Part shown: positions 8,634 through 17,584 of the stretch, piece after piece | Layout of the letters: every line of letters starts with the position of its first letter | Position numbering within the stretch: the stretch's first letter is position 1 | NCBI RefSeq assembly: GCF_029691405.1 | Contig: NZ_CP121467.1 | Span: 1,488,001 to 1,552,000 of the forward strand | Direction of reading: 5' to 3' | DNA from: Streptococcus sp. D7B5 | GTDB taxonomy: Bacteria; Bacillota; Bacilli; Lactobacillales; Streptococcaceae | Length of the DNA stretch: 64,000 nt | The notes under the pieces: generated by a model | Databases searched by the model: none | What the model was told of the DNA's origin: nothing | Seen by the model: the letters and a program-made list of their open reading frames with translations, nothing else | Program-made: the position numbers and the translations under genes

Positions 8634-11621
8634 ATGGACAAGAAGAAAGTTATTTTAACAAGTTTAGCAAGTGCAGCTGTATTGGGTGCTAGTGTACTCG
8701 TTTCACAGCCTTCAGTAGTTAAGGCAGATGAAGGGAAAGCAGAAGAGCAGGCAGTTGCTCCTGCACAACCACAAGCTGGAACAGAAGGGGAGAGCGGTGC
8801 TCAAACTGAAAAGGGATCAGAAAACGCTAGTCCAGCTAATCCTGGTGCGACAAATCCAGCTAAAATGACCAAAGAAGAGTTGATGAAGGCTTTGGATGAA
8901 CTTGAGGAACAGGCTATTAGTGATATTAAGGATAAGGAAGCGATTGAGGACAAAGAGGATGCAGCTGAAGCTGTGAAGGAATATATCGGTAAGATGTATA
9001 TTTCAGATACTCTTGAGTCTGGAGAGCTTAGCTTAGATAATATCATCGCTGAATTGCCAGAAGGTGCAGAAGATAAGGCTGTGGTAACAGGTCCTGAAGT
9101 TCAAACTAATAAAAAATTATCTACTGAGGAGAAGGCTCTACTAGACCAGGCTGAAAAAGATGCCAAAGAACAAGTTTCTCAAGCGACGGATGCTCTGGTT
9201 CAAGCCCTAGAATCTCTTGAAAATGCTGTAATTGAAGATATTAAAAAAGACGCTTCAATCACCGATAAAGAAACGGCCATCAAAGAAGCCAAAGAAGAGA
9301 TTGGTAAAGAAAATCTTTTGAAGGCTATCGCAGATGAGGATTTGGAGATTGGTGATGTTATTGTAGACTGGCCAGCAGATACAAGCGAGCATAAAACAGT
9401 AGCTGAACCTGTATCAGAATTCACAGATGAAGACCAAGCTAAGTTAGATGAAGCTGATAAAGAGGCTCAGGTTGATGCAGCCAAAGTTCGCTCAGATCTA
9501 ATCGCTACCTTAGAAAAAATTGAAAAATCAACCATAGATGACATCAACAAGGATGCCACTATCACTGATAAGGAAGCAGCGATCAAGGCGGCTAAAGAAG
9601 TGATTGGCAAGGACGGCATCTTGAAAGCTATCGAAGAAGGCGACATTGATGCCTCAGACTTGTTAGATGATTTCTTAGCAGAAGACAGTGACCAGGTAAC
9701 ACCAGCCGAAGCGATGAGCCAAGAAGATTTCTCAAGTCAAGACCAAGCAAAACTCGCTGCAGCGGACAAGGAAGCGGCTGAGGAAGCCAAGAAAGAGGAA
9801 GAAGCTAAGCAAGCAGCGGAAGAAAAAGCTCACAGCGAATTGCTTTCAACGCTTGAAGGTATCGAAAAATCAACCATCGACGACATCAACAAAGATGCTA
9901 CTATCACTGATAAGGACGCGGCGATCAAAGCAGCTAAAGAAGTGATTGGCAAGGATGCTATCTTGAAAGCTATCGAAGAAGGCGATATCGAAGCGTCCGA
10001 CTTACTGGCAGATTTCTTGGCAGAAGACAGCGATCAGGTAACACCAGCCGAAGCAAAAACTCAATCTCAACTTTCAAGCCAAGACCAAGCTAAACTCGCT
10101 ACAGCCGACAAGGAAGCAGCGGAGGAAGCAGCAAAAGTTCGCTCAGATTTAATCGCTACCCTAGAAAAAATTGAAAAAGAGACCATCGACGACATCACCA
10201 AGGATGCCACTATCACTGATAAGGAAGCAGCGATTAAGGCGGCTAAAGAAGTGATTGGCAAGGACGGCATCTTGAAAGCTATCGAAGATGGAGATATTGA
10301 AGCATCTGACTTGTTAGATGATTTCTTGGCAGAAGACAGCGATCAGGTGACACCGGCCGAAGCGATGAGCCAAGAAGATTTCTCAAGCCAAGACCAAGCT
10401 AAACTGGCTGCAGCCGACAAGGAAGCAGCAGAAGAGGCAGCAAAAGTTCGCTCAGATTTAATCGCTACCTTAGAAAAAATTGAAAAAGAGACCATCGACG
10501 ACATCAACAAAGATGTCACTATCACTGATAAGGAAGCGGTGATTAAGGCAGCTAAAGAAGTGATTGGCAAGGACGGCATCTTGAAAGCTATCGAAGAAGG
10601 TGACATTGATGCGTCAGATTTGTTAGATGATTTCTTGGCAAAAGACAGCGATCGGGTGACACCGGCCGAAGTGAAGAGCCAAGAAGATTTCTCAAGTCAA
10701 GACCAAGCTAAACTCGCTGCAGCCGACAAGGAAGCAGCAGAAGAAAATAGTAATGCGAAAAAACTTGAGCTGAGTAAATTAGAAGAGCAAGTTGCTAAGA
10801 TTAAAGCGCAATTATCAAGTTTACAAGTTTCTGGTGACAAGAATAGTCAAGTCAAAGACTTGCAACAAGCTTTAGCAGACTATGAGGATGCTATTAAGAC
10901 TCTAAGTAGTGTCATGTCAGCTGTTCTTGAAATTGAAGACTTTAAAGGTGGGGTGAACGCAGTAGAAGCTGCAACTGCAGAGTTGCCAGAATACAAGCAA
11001 GGTGCAAACGCGGTAGAAGCTGCTGTAAATGAACTCCCAGCCTATGCAGAAAGTGGCGCTCCAGTCGTAGCGAACGTTCCAGCTTACGGAGAAAGCGGTG
11101 CCCCAATAGTAAACAATGCTCTGCCTTATGCAGAAAGTGGCGCTCCAGCCGTAGCGAATGTTCCAGCTTACGGAGAAAGCGGTACACCAATAGTAAACAA
11201 CACTCTGCCTTATGCAGAAAGTGGCGCCCCAGCCGTAGCAAATGTTCCAGCTTACGGAGAAAGTGGTATACCAGTAGTAAACAACACTCTGCCTTATGCA
11301 GAAAGCGGTGCCCCAACCGTAGCAAATGTTCCAGTTTATGCAGAAAGTGGTGCTCCGGCAGTGACTACTATTCCAGCCTATGCTGAAAAGATTGAACCTG
11401 CAGTAAATGAAGTTCCGGAATACACTGGCAGTGTAGCTCCTTTGGCTACAAACCCTACTCTTGGAACTGAACAAGATCGTACCTACAAAGCGCCTGCAGC
11501 AACAGATGAGCAACTCCTTCCAAATACAGGAAGCAAAGATGCTTCAGCAGTCGCATCGTTAGGATTTGTTGGTCTCCTTCTTGGTTTGCTACCATTTGCA
11601 AAGAGAAAATTAAACAAATAA
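8634..11621 (+). CDS. LPxTG cell-wall surface protein with helical repeats and Pro-rich stalk
   Basis: A 995-residue sortase substrate. It has a signal peptide (MDKKKVILTSLASAAVLGAS, cleavage near VKA-DE) and an Ala/Pro/Glu-rich region. Six modules of about 100 residues follow: two divergent (about 80-280) and four nearly identical (about 281-705), each with KIEKSTIDDINKDATITDKE, AAKEVIGKDGILKAIE and SSQDQAKLAAADKEAAEE. A coiled-coil-like segment (about 705-765) is followed by a 14-residue repeat stalk (PxYxESGAPxV, about 800-925), then LPNTG, a hydrophobic helix and a basic tail. The modules look all-helical; resemblance to three-helix GA-type albumin-binding modules is only speculative. Adhesion or host-protein binding is plausible but unproven. 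It has its own promoter and terminator. Confidence 0.9.
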   Translation: MDKKKVILTSLASAAVLGASVLVSQPSVVKADEGKAEEQAVAPAQPQAGTEGESGAQTEKGSENASPANPGATNPAKMTKEELMKALDELEEQAISDIKDKEAIEDKEDAAEAVKEYIGKMYISDTLESGELSLDNIIAELPEGAEDKAVVTGPEVQTNKKLSTEEKALLDQAEKDAKEQVSQATDALVQALESLENAVIEDIKKDASITDKETAIKEAKEEIGKENLLKAIADEDLEIGDVIVDWPADTSEHKTVAEPVSEFTDEDQAKLDEADKEAQVDAAKVRSDLIATLEKIEKSTIDDINKDATITDKEAAIKAAKEVIGKDGILKAIEEGDIDASDLLDDFLAEDSDQVTPAEAMSQEDFSSQDQAKLAAADKEAAEEAKKEEEAKQAAEEKAHSELLSTLEGIEKSTIDDINKDATITDKDAAIKAAKEVIGKDAILKAIEEGDIEASDLLADFLAEDSDQVTPAEAKTQSQLSSQDQAKLATADKEAAEEAAKVRSDLIATLEKIEKETIDDITKDATITDKEAAIKAAKEVIGKDGILKAIEDGDIEASDLLDDFLAEDSDQVTPAEAMSQEDFSSQDQAKLAAADKEAAEEAAKVRSDLIATLEKIEKETIDDINKDVTITDKEAVIKAAKEVIGKDGILKAIEEGDIDASDLLDDFLAKDSDRVTPAEVKSQEDFSSQDQAKLAAADKEAAEENSNAKKLELSKLEEQVAKIKAQLSSLQVSGDKNSQVKDLQQALADYEDAIKTLSSVMSAVLEIEDFKGGVNAVEAATAELPEYKQGANAVEAAVNELPAYAESGAPVVANVPAYGESGAPIVNNALPYAESGAPAVANVPAYGESGTPIVNNTLPYAESGAPAVANVPAYGESGIPVVNNTLPYAESGAPTVANVPVYAESGAPAVTTIPAYAEKIEPAVNEVPEYTGSVAPLATNPTLGTEQDRTYKAPAATDEQLLPNTGSKDASAVASLGFVGLLLGLLPFAKRKLNK
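9476..10746 (+). repeat. Four near-identical ~100-codon tandem repeats in a surface-protein gene
   Basis: Four in-frame copies of a ~309-345-bp unit lie here; one carries a short Lys/Glu/Ala-rich insertion. The copies share long stretches of identical DNA, so copy number probably varies between strains by recombination. Confidence 0.9.
11036..11395 (+). repeat. 84-bp tandem repeats encoding the PxYxESGAPxV stalk
   Basis: About four copies of an 84-bp unit encode 28 residues, each made of two related 14-residue halves (PAYGESGAPIVNNA and LPYAESGAPAVANV types). The repeat gives long spurious open frames on the opposite strand. Confidence 0.88.
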
Positions 11622-11637
11622 ATCGCATGAAATCAAT

Positions 11638-11672
11638 AAAAGAAAAGGATTTGAATAGTCCTTTTCTTTTTT
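11638..11672 (+). terminator. Terminator after LPxTG repeat protein
   Basis: Arms AGAAAAGGA (11641-11649) and TCCTTTTCT (11659-11667) are followed by a T run. Confidence 0.85.
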
Positions 11673-11738
11673 ATGGTGAAATAGGGATAAGTCCGCGTTT
11701 TTCAGCTCTTTCCGATGGTATTTTTCCTTGCTTTCCTT

Positions 11739-11744
11739 TATAAT
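11739..11744 (+). promoter_or_regulatory. -10 element of polA, close to start codon
   Basis: TATAAT at 11739-11744 lies only 6 bp before the polA ATG at 11751. No good -35 is visible. There is no Shine-Dalgarno, so a leaderless mRNA is possible. Confidence 0.55.
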
Positions 11745-11750
11745 GGGTGT

Positions 11751-14384
11751 ATGGACAAGAAAAAATTATTATTAATTGATGGATCTTCTGTTGCTTTTCG
11801 GGCTTTTTTTGCGCTCTATCAGCAGTTGGATCGTTTTAAAAATGCTAATGGCCTTCATACCAATGCAATCTATGGCTTTCAACTCATGTTGAATCATGTC
11901 TTAGAGCGGGTTGAGCCCAGTCATGTTTTGGTAGCCTTTGATGCAGGAAAGACGACTTTCCGAACAGAGATGTATGCAGACTACAAGGGTGGCCGTGCTA
12001 AAACTCCAGATGAGTTTCGTGAGCAATTTCCCTTCATTCGTGAGTTGTTAGATCATCTTGGGATTCGCCATTATGAGTTGGCCCAGTATGAAGCTGATGA
12101 TATCATCGGGACTCTAGGTCGTTTGGCTGAGAAGGATTCTTTTGATGTGACTATCGTTAGCGGAGATAAGGATTTGATCCAGTTGACGGATGAGCATACG
12201 GTGGTTGAGATTTCCAAGAAAGGTGTGGCTGAGTTTGAGGCCTTTACACCAGACTATCTCATGGAAAAAATGGGCCTCACACCAGCTCAGTTTATTGATC
12301 TTAAGGCTCTTATGGGGGATAAGTCTGATAATATCCCTGGCGTCACGAAAATCGGTGAAAAGACGGGTATCAAGCTCTTGCTGGAACATGGTTCGCTTGA
12401 GGGTATTTATGAAAATATCGATGGGATGAAGGCTTCTAAGATGAAGGAAAATCTCATCAATGACAAGGAACAGGCCTTTTTGTCTAAAACCTTGGCGACC
12501 ATTGAGACTCAGGCACCGATTGAGATTGGTCTTGATGATTTGGTCTATAATGGCCCAGATGTGGAAAATCTCGGGAAATTCTACGATGAGATGGACTTCA
12601 AACAGCTCAAACAAGCTCTAAATGTTTCGTCAAAGGATGCGCCTGAGAGCTTGGATTTCACTATCGTTGACCACGTCAGTCAAGACATGCTGAGCGCAGA
12701 CTCCATCTTCCACTTTGAGCTCTTTGGGGAGAATTACCATACAGATGACTTGGTTGGTTTTGCTTGGTCCTGCGGAGATAAACTTTACGCTACAGACAAA
12801 CTTGAGCTCTTGCAGGAGCCGGTTTTCAAGGAATTTTTAGAAAAAACACCTCTGAAAGTGTATGACTTTAAGAAAGCGAAGGTTCTTTTAAATCGCTTGG
12901 GTTTGAACCTCCAGGCACCTGCTTTTGACAGTCGTTTGGCAAAATACTTACTCTCAACAGTCGAGAACAATGAAATCTCAACTATTGCGAGTCTCTATGG
13001 CCAGACTTATCTGACTGATGATGAGACTTTCTACGGTAAGGGGGTCAAGAAAGCCATCCCTGAGAGAGAGAAATTCTTGGAGCATTTGGCTCGCAAGGTT
13101 GCTGTATTGGTTGAGACGGAACCGGTTTTACTTGAAAAACTCAGTGAACATGGGCAGTTAGACCTTCTCTATGACATGGAGCAACCTCTGGCTTTTGTCC
13201 TTGCCAAGATGGAAATCGCTGGAATTACAGTCAAGAAAGAGACCTTGCTTGAGATGCAGGCTGAAAATGAACTTGTCATTGAAAAATTAACTCAGGAGAT
13301 TTATGAACTGGCTGGTGAGGAGTTTAATATCAATTCCCCTAAGCAGTTGGGCGTGCTTCTCTTTGAAAAGCTCGGTCTTCCTCTGGAATATACCAAGAAA
13401 ACCAAGACAGGTTACTCGACAGCTGTGGATGTGCTAGAGCGTCTAGCTCCCATTGCTCCGATTGTTAAAAAAATCCTAGACTACCGTCAGATTGCTAAGA
13501 TTCAATCTACCTATGTGATTGGTTTGCAAGACTGGATTTTGGATGATGGCAAGATCCACACGCGCTATGTGCAGGATTTGACTCAGACTGGGCGTCTGTC
13601 TAGTGTAGATCCAAACTTGCAAAATATTCCTGTGCGTTTGGAGCAAGGCCGTCTCATTCGTAAGGCTTTTGTGCCTGAGTGGGAGGATAGCGTTCTTCTT
13701 AGCTCGGATTATTCGCAGATTGAGTTGCGCGTTTTGGCGCATATCTCTAAGGATGAGCACTTAATCAAAGCCTTCCAAGAGGGAGCAGATATCCATACCT
13801 CGACGGCCATGCGGGTCTTTGGAATTGAACGCCCTGAGGATGTGACTCCAAATGATCGTCGCAATGCTAAGGCCGTCAACTTTGGAGTGGTTTACGGAAT
13901 TTCAGACTTTGGTTTGTCTAATAATCTGGGCATCAGCCGTAAAGAGGCTAAAGCCTACATCGACACTTACTTTGAACGCTTCCCAGGTATTAAAAACTAC
14001 ATGGATGAAGTGGTGCGTGAGGCGCGTGATAAGGGTTATGTAGAGACTCTCTTCAAGCGTCGTCGTGAGTTACCAGATATTAATTCGCGCAACTTTAACA
14101 TTCGTGGTTTTGCAGAGCGGACAGCTATCAACTCTCCTATCCAGGGATCTGCAGCAGATATTCTCAAGATTGCAATGATCCAGCTAGACAAAGCTCTAGT
14201 GGAAGGTGGCTATCAGACCAAGATGCTCTTGCAAGTGCATGATGAAATCGTCCTCGAGGTTCCGAAATCAGAACTAGCAGCCGTCAAAGCTCTAGTGAAA
14301 CAAACCATGGAAGAAGCCATCCAGCTCAGTGTTCCCCTTATCGCAGATGAAAATGAAGGGGCAACATGGTACGAGGCTAAATAA
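11751..14384 (+). CDS. polA: DNA polymerase I
   Basis: An 877-residue family A polymerase. The N-terminal 5'-3' exonuclease (about 1-290) begins MDKKKLLLIDGSSVAFRAFF. A 3'-5' exonuclease-like domain (about 310-470) follows, then the polymerase domain with motif A DYSQIELRVLAH, motif B RRNAKAVNFGVVYG and motif C LLQVHDEIVLE. The proofreading DxE motif is not conserved (HFELFG instead), in keeping with the known lack of 3'-5' exonuclease activity in pneumococcal Pol I. It acts in Okazaki-fragment processing and repair. The frame extends to 11715, but the TATAAT at 11739 favours ATG 11751. A hairpin terminator follows. Confidence 0.96.
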   Translation: MDKKKLLLIDGSSVAFRAFFALYQQLDRFKNANGLHTNAIYGFQLMLNHVLERVEPSHVLVAFDAGKTTFRTEMYADYKGGRAKTPDEFREQFPFIRELLDHLGIRHYELAQYEADDIIGTLGRLAEKDSFDVTIVSGDKDLIQLTDEHTVVEISKKGVAEFEAFTPDYLMEKMGLTPAQFIDLKALMGDKSDNIPGVTKIGEKTGIKLLLEHGSLEGIYENIDGMKASKMKENLINDKEQAFLSKTLATIETQAPIEIGLDDLVYNGPDVENLGKFYDEMDFKQLKQALNVSSKDAPESLDFTIVDHVSQDMLSADSIFHFELFGENYHTDDLVGFAWSCGDKLYATDKLELLQEPVFKEFLEKTPLKVYDFKKAKVLLNRLGLNLQAPAFDSRLAKYLLSTVENNEISTIASLYGQTYLTDDETFYGKGVKKAIPEREKFLEHLARKVAVLVETEPVLLEKLSEHGQLDLLYDMEQPLAFVLAKMEIAGITVKKETLLEMQAENELVIEKLTQEIYELAGEEFNINSPKQLGVLLFEKLGLPLEYTKKTKTGYSTAVDVLERLAPIAPIVKKILDYRQIAKIQSTYVIGLQDWILDDGKIHTRYVQDLTQTGRLSSVDPNLQNIPVRLEQGRLIRKAFVPEWEDSVLLSSDYSQIELRVLAHISKDEHLIKAFQEGADIHTSTAMRVFGIERPEDVTPNDRRNAKAVNFGVVYGISDFGLSNNLGISRKEAKAYIDTYFERFPGIKNYMDEVVREARDKGYVETLFKRRRELPDINSRNFNIRGFAERTAINSPIQGSAADILKIAMIQLDKALVEGGYQTKMLLQVHDEIVLEVPKSELAAVKALVKQTMEEAIQLSVPLIADENEGATWYEAK

Positions 14385-14392
14385 GAAAGTTA

Positions 14393-14430
14393 TGAAAGAG
14401 TTTGAAACATTTGCCTTCAAGCTCTTTTTC
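14393..14430 (+). terminator. Terminator after polA
   Basis: The stem pairs AAAGAGTTTGAA (14395-14406) with TTCAAGCTCTTT (14416-14427), apart from slight mismatch, and ends in a short T run. Confidence 0.7.
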
Positions 14431-14453
14431 ATGATTTTCTGTAAGCAGTTTCC

Positions 14454-14482
14454 TTGACTTTTCCTTGTATTTGCGTTACTAT
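14454..14482 (+). promoter_or_regulatory. Promoter of the TPP-riboswitch operon
   Basis: A -35 TTGACT (14454-14459) and a -10 TACTAT (14477-14482) with 17-bp spacing lie directly upstream of the aptamer. Confidence 0.7.
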
Positions 14483-14491
14483 ATTTCCATA

Positions 14492-14584
<93 letters not shown>

Positions 14585-14594
14585 CCGAATTCTG

Positions 14595-14629
14595 CACCTT
14601 TTCCATATATGGAAGGGGTTTTCTTTTTG
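14595..14629 (+). terminator. Riboswitch-controlled terminator
   Basis: CCTTTTCCAT (14597-14606) pairs with ATGGAAGGGG (14609-14618), with two G-U pairs, followed by TTTTCTTTTTG. This is the expression platform of the TPP riboswitch. Confidence 0.85.
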
Positions 14630-14660
14630 TCAAAAGGAAACCTGAGAAAAGGAGGTTTTT

Positions 14661-14951
14661 ATGAAAGCAAGCATTGCCTTGCAAGTCTTGCCCCTATCGC
14701 AGGGGGTTGACCGAATTGCTATTATCGATCAGGTTATTACCTATCTGCAAGCTCAGTCCGTGACCATGGTAGTGACACCATTTGAAACGGTCTTGGAAGG
14801 GGAGTTTGATGAGCTCATGCGTATTCTCAAAGAAGCGCTTGAAGTGGCAGGGCAGGAAGCAGATAATGTCTTTGCCAATGTCAAAATAAATGTAGGAGAG
14901 ATTTTAAGTATTGATGAGAAACTTGAAAAGTATACTGAGACGACACATTAG
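14661..14951 (+). CDS. Thiamine-binding MTH1187/YkoF-family small protein
   Basis: A 96-residue protein of the MTH1187-type thiamine-binding family: MKASIALQVLPLSQG at the start, then VVTPFETVLEGEFDELM. It is a cytosolic ferredoxin-like fold, often encoded with thiamine or HMP transporters and thought to bind thiamine or its precursor. It is the first gene after the TPP riboswitch, preceded by AAAGGAGG. The next gene overlaps its end by about 38 nt. The ligand is inferred from family and riboswitch context. Confidence 0.88.
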   Translation: MKASIALQVLPLSQGVDRIAIIDQVITYLQAQSVTMVVTPFETVLEGEFDELMRILKEALEVAGQEADNVFANVKINVGEILSIDEKLEKYTETTH

Positions 14952-15672
14952 TCTATTGGGTTTTCTAGGAGTCTTGTCAATCTGGCAGTTAGCGGGAATA
15001 TTCAAACTTTTACCCAAGTTTATCCTGCCAACCCCTTTTGAAATTCTCCAGGCCTTTGTTCGTGACAGAGAATTTCTCTGGCACCATAGCTGGGCGACCT
15101 TGAGAGTGGCTTTGCTAGGTCTAGTCTTGGGAGTCTTGATTGCCTGTCTCATGGCTGTACTTATGGATAGTTTGACTTGGCTCAATGACCTGATTTACCC
15201 TATGATGGTGGTTGTACAGACCATTCCGACCATTGCCATAGCTCCTATCCTGGTCTTGTGGCTAGGTTATGGGATTTTGCCCAAGATTGTCTTGATTATC
15301 TTGACGACAACCTTCCCTATCATCGTCAGTATTTTAGATGGATTTAGGCACTGTGACAAGGATATGCTGACCTTGTTTAGTCTGATGCGGGCAAACCCTT
15401 GGCAAATCCTGTGGCATTTTAAAATCCCGGTCAGTCTGCCTTACTTTTATGCAGGTCTGAGGGTCAGTGTCTCCTACGCCTTTATCACAACAGTGGTATC
15501 TGAGTGGTTGGGAGGTTTTGAAGGTCTTGGTGTTTATATGATTCAGTCTAAAAAACTGTTTCAGTATGATACCATGTTTGCCATTATTATTCTGGTGTCG
15601 ATTATCAGTCTTTTGGGTATGAAGCTGGTCGATATCAGTGAAAAATATGTGATTAAATGGAAACATCCCTAA
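14914..15672 (+). CDS. ABC transporter permease, thiamine-precursor uptake (ThiX-like)
   Basis: A ~252-residue inner-membrane permease of the BPD_transp_1/SsuC-TauC type with about six membrane helices. The EAA-loop-like segment is near LMRANPWQILWHFKIPVSLPY. It forms the channel of an ABC importer with the SBP and ATPase genes downstream. The start is uncertain: TTG at 14911 or ATG at 14914, both overlapping the preceding gene, with an AGGAGAG upstream (14894-14900). Riboswitch control and the THI5-like binding protein support uptake of hydroxymethylpyrimidine or a formyl precursor. Confidence 0.88.
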   Translation: MRNLKSILRRHISLLGFLGVLSIWQLAGIFKLLPKFILPTPFEILQAFVRDREFLWHHSWATLRVALLGLVLGVLIACLMAVLMDSLTWLNDLIYPMMVVVQTIPTIAIAPILVLWLGYGILPKIVLIILTTTFPIIVSILDGFRHCDKDMLTLFSLMRANPWQILWHFKIPVSLPYFYAGLRVSVSYAFITTVVSEWLGGFEGLGVYMIQSKKLFQYDTMFAIIILVSIISLLGMKLVDISEKYVIKWKHP

Positions 15673-15710
15673 GATAAGGATGTTTTAGAAAAAGAAAAGA
15701 GGAAGTGAAA

Positions 15711-16718
15711 ATGAAGAAAACATGGAAAGTGTTTTTAATGATTGTAACAGCTCTTGTAGCTGTCGTGCTTGTGGCTTGTGGCCAAGGAACTGCTTCTAAG
15801 GACAACAAAGAAGCAGAAGTTAAGAAGATTGACTTCATCCTAGACTGGACGCCAAATACTAACCACACAGGGCTATACGTTGCCAAGGAAAAAGGTTATT
15901 TCAAAGAAGCTGGAGTGGATGTTGATTTGAAATTGCCACCAGAAGAAAGCTCGTCTGACTTGGTGATCAATGGCAAGGCGCCATTTGCTATCTATTTCCA
16001 GGACTACATGGCTAAGAAATTGGAAAAAGGTGCAGGCATTACTGCTGTTGCCGCTATCGTTGAGCACAATACATCAGGAATCATTTCTCGTAAATCTGAC
16101 AATGTAAGCAGTCCCAAAGACTTGGTTGGCAAGAAATACGGAACCTGGAATGACCCAACGGAGCTTGCTATGTTGAAAACCTTGGTAGAATCACAAGGCG
16201 GAGACTTTGAGAAGGTCGAAAAAGTACCAAACAACGACTCAAACTCCATCACACCAATTGCCAATGGCGTTTTTGACACCGCTTGGATCTACTACGGTTG
16301 GGATGGTATCCTTGCCAAATCTCAAGGCGTAGATGCTAACTTCATGTACTTAAAAGACTATGTCAAGGAGTTTGACTACTACTCACCAGTTATCATCGCA
16401 AACAACGACTATCTAAAAGACAACAAGGAAGAAGCTCGTAAAGTCATCCAAGCCATCAAAAAAGGCTACCAATATGCTATGGAACACCCAGAAGAAGCTG
16501 CAGATATCCTCATCAAGAATGCACCTGAACTCAAGGAAAAACGTGACTTTGTCATCGAATCTCAAAAATACTTGTCAAAAGAATACGCAAGCGACAAGGA
16601 AAAATGGGGACAATTTGACGCTGACCGCTGGAATGCCTTCTACAAATGGGACAAAGAAAATGGTATCCTTAAAGAAGACTTGACTGACAAGGGCTTCACT
16701 AACGAATTTGTAAAATAA
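15711..16718 (+). CDS. HMP/thiamine-precursor binding lipoprotein (ThiY-like)
   Basis: A ~335-residue lipoprotein. Its signal peptide ends in a lipobox, VLVACGQ, so it is anchored outside the membrane. The NMT1/THI5-like domain begins with the typical KIDFILDWTPNTNHTGLYVAKEKGYF-type segment and contains KYGTWNDPTE and TAWIYYGWDG. It captures a pyrimidine precursor of thiamine for the adjacent permease and ATPase. The frame is open from a GTG at 15705; ATG 15711 has the better spacing to AGAGGAAG. It is the third gene of the TPP-riboswitch operon. Confidence 0.9.
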   Translation: MKKTWKVFLMIVTALVAVVLVACGQGTASKDNKEAEVKKIDFILDWTPNTNHTGLYVAKEKGYFKEAGVDVDLKLPPEESSSDLVINGKAPFAIYFQDYMAKKLEKGAGITAVAAIVEHNTSGIISRKSDNVSSPKDLVGKKYGTWNDPTELAMLKTLVESQGGDFEKVEKVPNNDSNSITPIANGVFDTAWIYYGWDGILAKSQGVDANFMYLKDYVKEFDYYSPVIIANNDYLKDNKEEARKVIQAIKKGYQYAMEHPEEAADILIKNAPELKEKRDFVIESQKYLSKEYASDKEKWGQFDADRWNAFYKWDKENGILKEDLTDKGFTNEFVK

Positions 16719-17446
16719 TGACAGAAATTAGACTAGAACACGTCAGCTATGCCTATGGCGATGAAAAGATTTTAGAGGATATCAACCTACAGGTGACTTC
16801 AGGTGAAGTCGTTTCTATCCTAGGTCCAAGTGGTGTTGGAAAGACCACTCTCTTTAACCTAATCGCTGGGATTTTAGAAGTCCAGTCTGGGCGAATTGTC
16901 TTGGACGGTGAAGAAAATCCCAAGGGGCGCGTGAGTTATATGTTGCAAAAGGATTTGCTTTTGGAGCACAAGACGGTGCTTGGCAATATCATCCTGCCCC
17001 TCTTGATTCAAAAGGTGGATAAGGCAGAGGCTATTGCTCGAGCGGATGACATCCTTGCGACCTTCCAGTTGACAGCTGTACGGGACAAGTATCCTCACGA
17101 ACTCAGTGGAGGGATGCGCCAGCGTGTAGCCTTGCTCCGGACCTACCTTTTCGGGCACAAACTCTTTCTTCTAGACGAGGCCTTTAGTGCCTTGGATGAG
17201 ATGACCAAGATGGAACTCCACGCTTGGTATCTGGAGATTCACAAACAGCTACAGCTGACGACCTTGATCATCACGCATAGCATCGAAGAGGCCCTTAATC
17301 TTAGTGACCGCATCTACATCTTGAAAAATCGTCCTGGGCAAATTGTTTCAGAAATTAAACTAGATTGGTCCCAGAACGAAGACAAGGAAGTCCAAAAAAT
17401 TGCCTACAAACGGCAAATATTAGCAGAATTGGGATTAAATACTTAG
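16718..17446 (+). CDS. ABC transporter ATP-binding protein (ThiZ-like)
   Basis: A 242-residue NBD. Walker A is LGPSGVGKTTLFNLIAG, the Q-loop follows in YMLQKDLLLEH, the signature is LSGGMRQRVALLR and Walker B is LFLLDEAFSALDE, with the H-loop in IITHSIEEA. It belongs to the nitrate/sulfonate/thiamine-precursor importer group and energises the preceding permease and ThiY-like lipoprotein. The start overlaps the previous stop (TAATG), so translation is coupled. A hairpin at 17472 probably ends the operon. Confidence 0.93.
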   Translation: MTEIRLEHVSYAYGDEKILEDINLQVTSGEVVSILGPSGVGKTTLFNLIAGILEVQSGRIVLDGEENPKGRVSYMLQKDLLLEHKTVLGNIILPLLIQKVDKAEAIARADDILATFQLTAVRDKYPHELSGGMRQRVALLRTYLFGHKLFLLDEAFSALDEMTKMELHAWYLEIHKQLQLTTLIITHSIEEALNLSDRIYILKNRPGQIVSEIKLDWSQNEDKEVQKIAYKRQILAELGLNT

Positions 17447-17471
17447 ATCCTTAGAACAATATTATATATTA

Positions 17472-17507
17472 AGTCCAAGCAAGAACCCTGCTTGGATTTA
17501 ATTGTTT
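17472..17507 (+). terminator. Terminator after thiamine transport operon
   Basis: Arms TCCAAGCA (17474-17481) and TGCTTGGA (17489-17496) flank a short loop; the following T-rich tract is TTTAATTGTTT. Confidence 0.7.
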
Positions 17508-17536
17508 CAAAGCTTATGCGGACGCGGGATTGGCTG

Positions 17537-17559
17537 ACTTATCCATCTATCTGATAAGT
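17537..17559. repeat. Inverted repeat upstream of isopeptide adhesin promoter
   Basis: ACTTATC (17537-17543) and GATAAGT (17553-17559) form a 7-bp inverted repeat with a 9-nt spacer. It lies 26 bp before the -35, so it may be an operator, but there is no other support. Confidence 0.35.
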
Positions 17560-17584
17560 TAATATAAAAATTAGCACATTATAG

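Noticed and set aside
9476..10746. Regular repeats resembling a CRISPR-like array
   Set aside because: The repeats are ~309-345 bp, in frame, and encode protein modules; there are no short repeats with unique spacers and no cas genes.
10917..11513. Long open frames on the minus strand opposite the surface-protein stalk
   Set aside because: They are produced by the 84-bp coding repeats on the plus strand; they are Cys/Trp/Tyr-rich with repeated segments, and lack a ribosome binding site and promoter.
12114..12614. 166-codon minus-strand frame inside polA
   Set aside because: It lies entirely antisense to well-conserved polA sequence and has no start signals.
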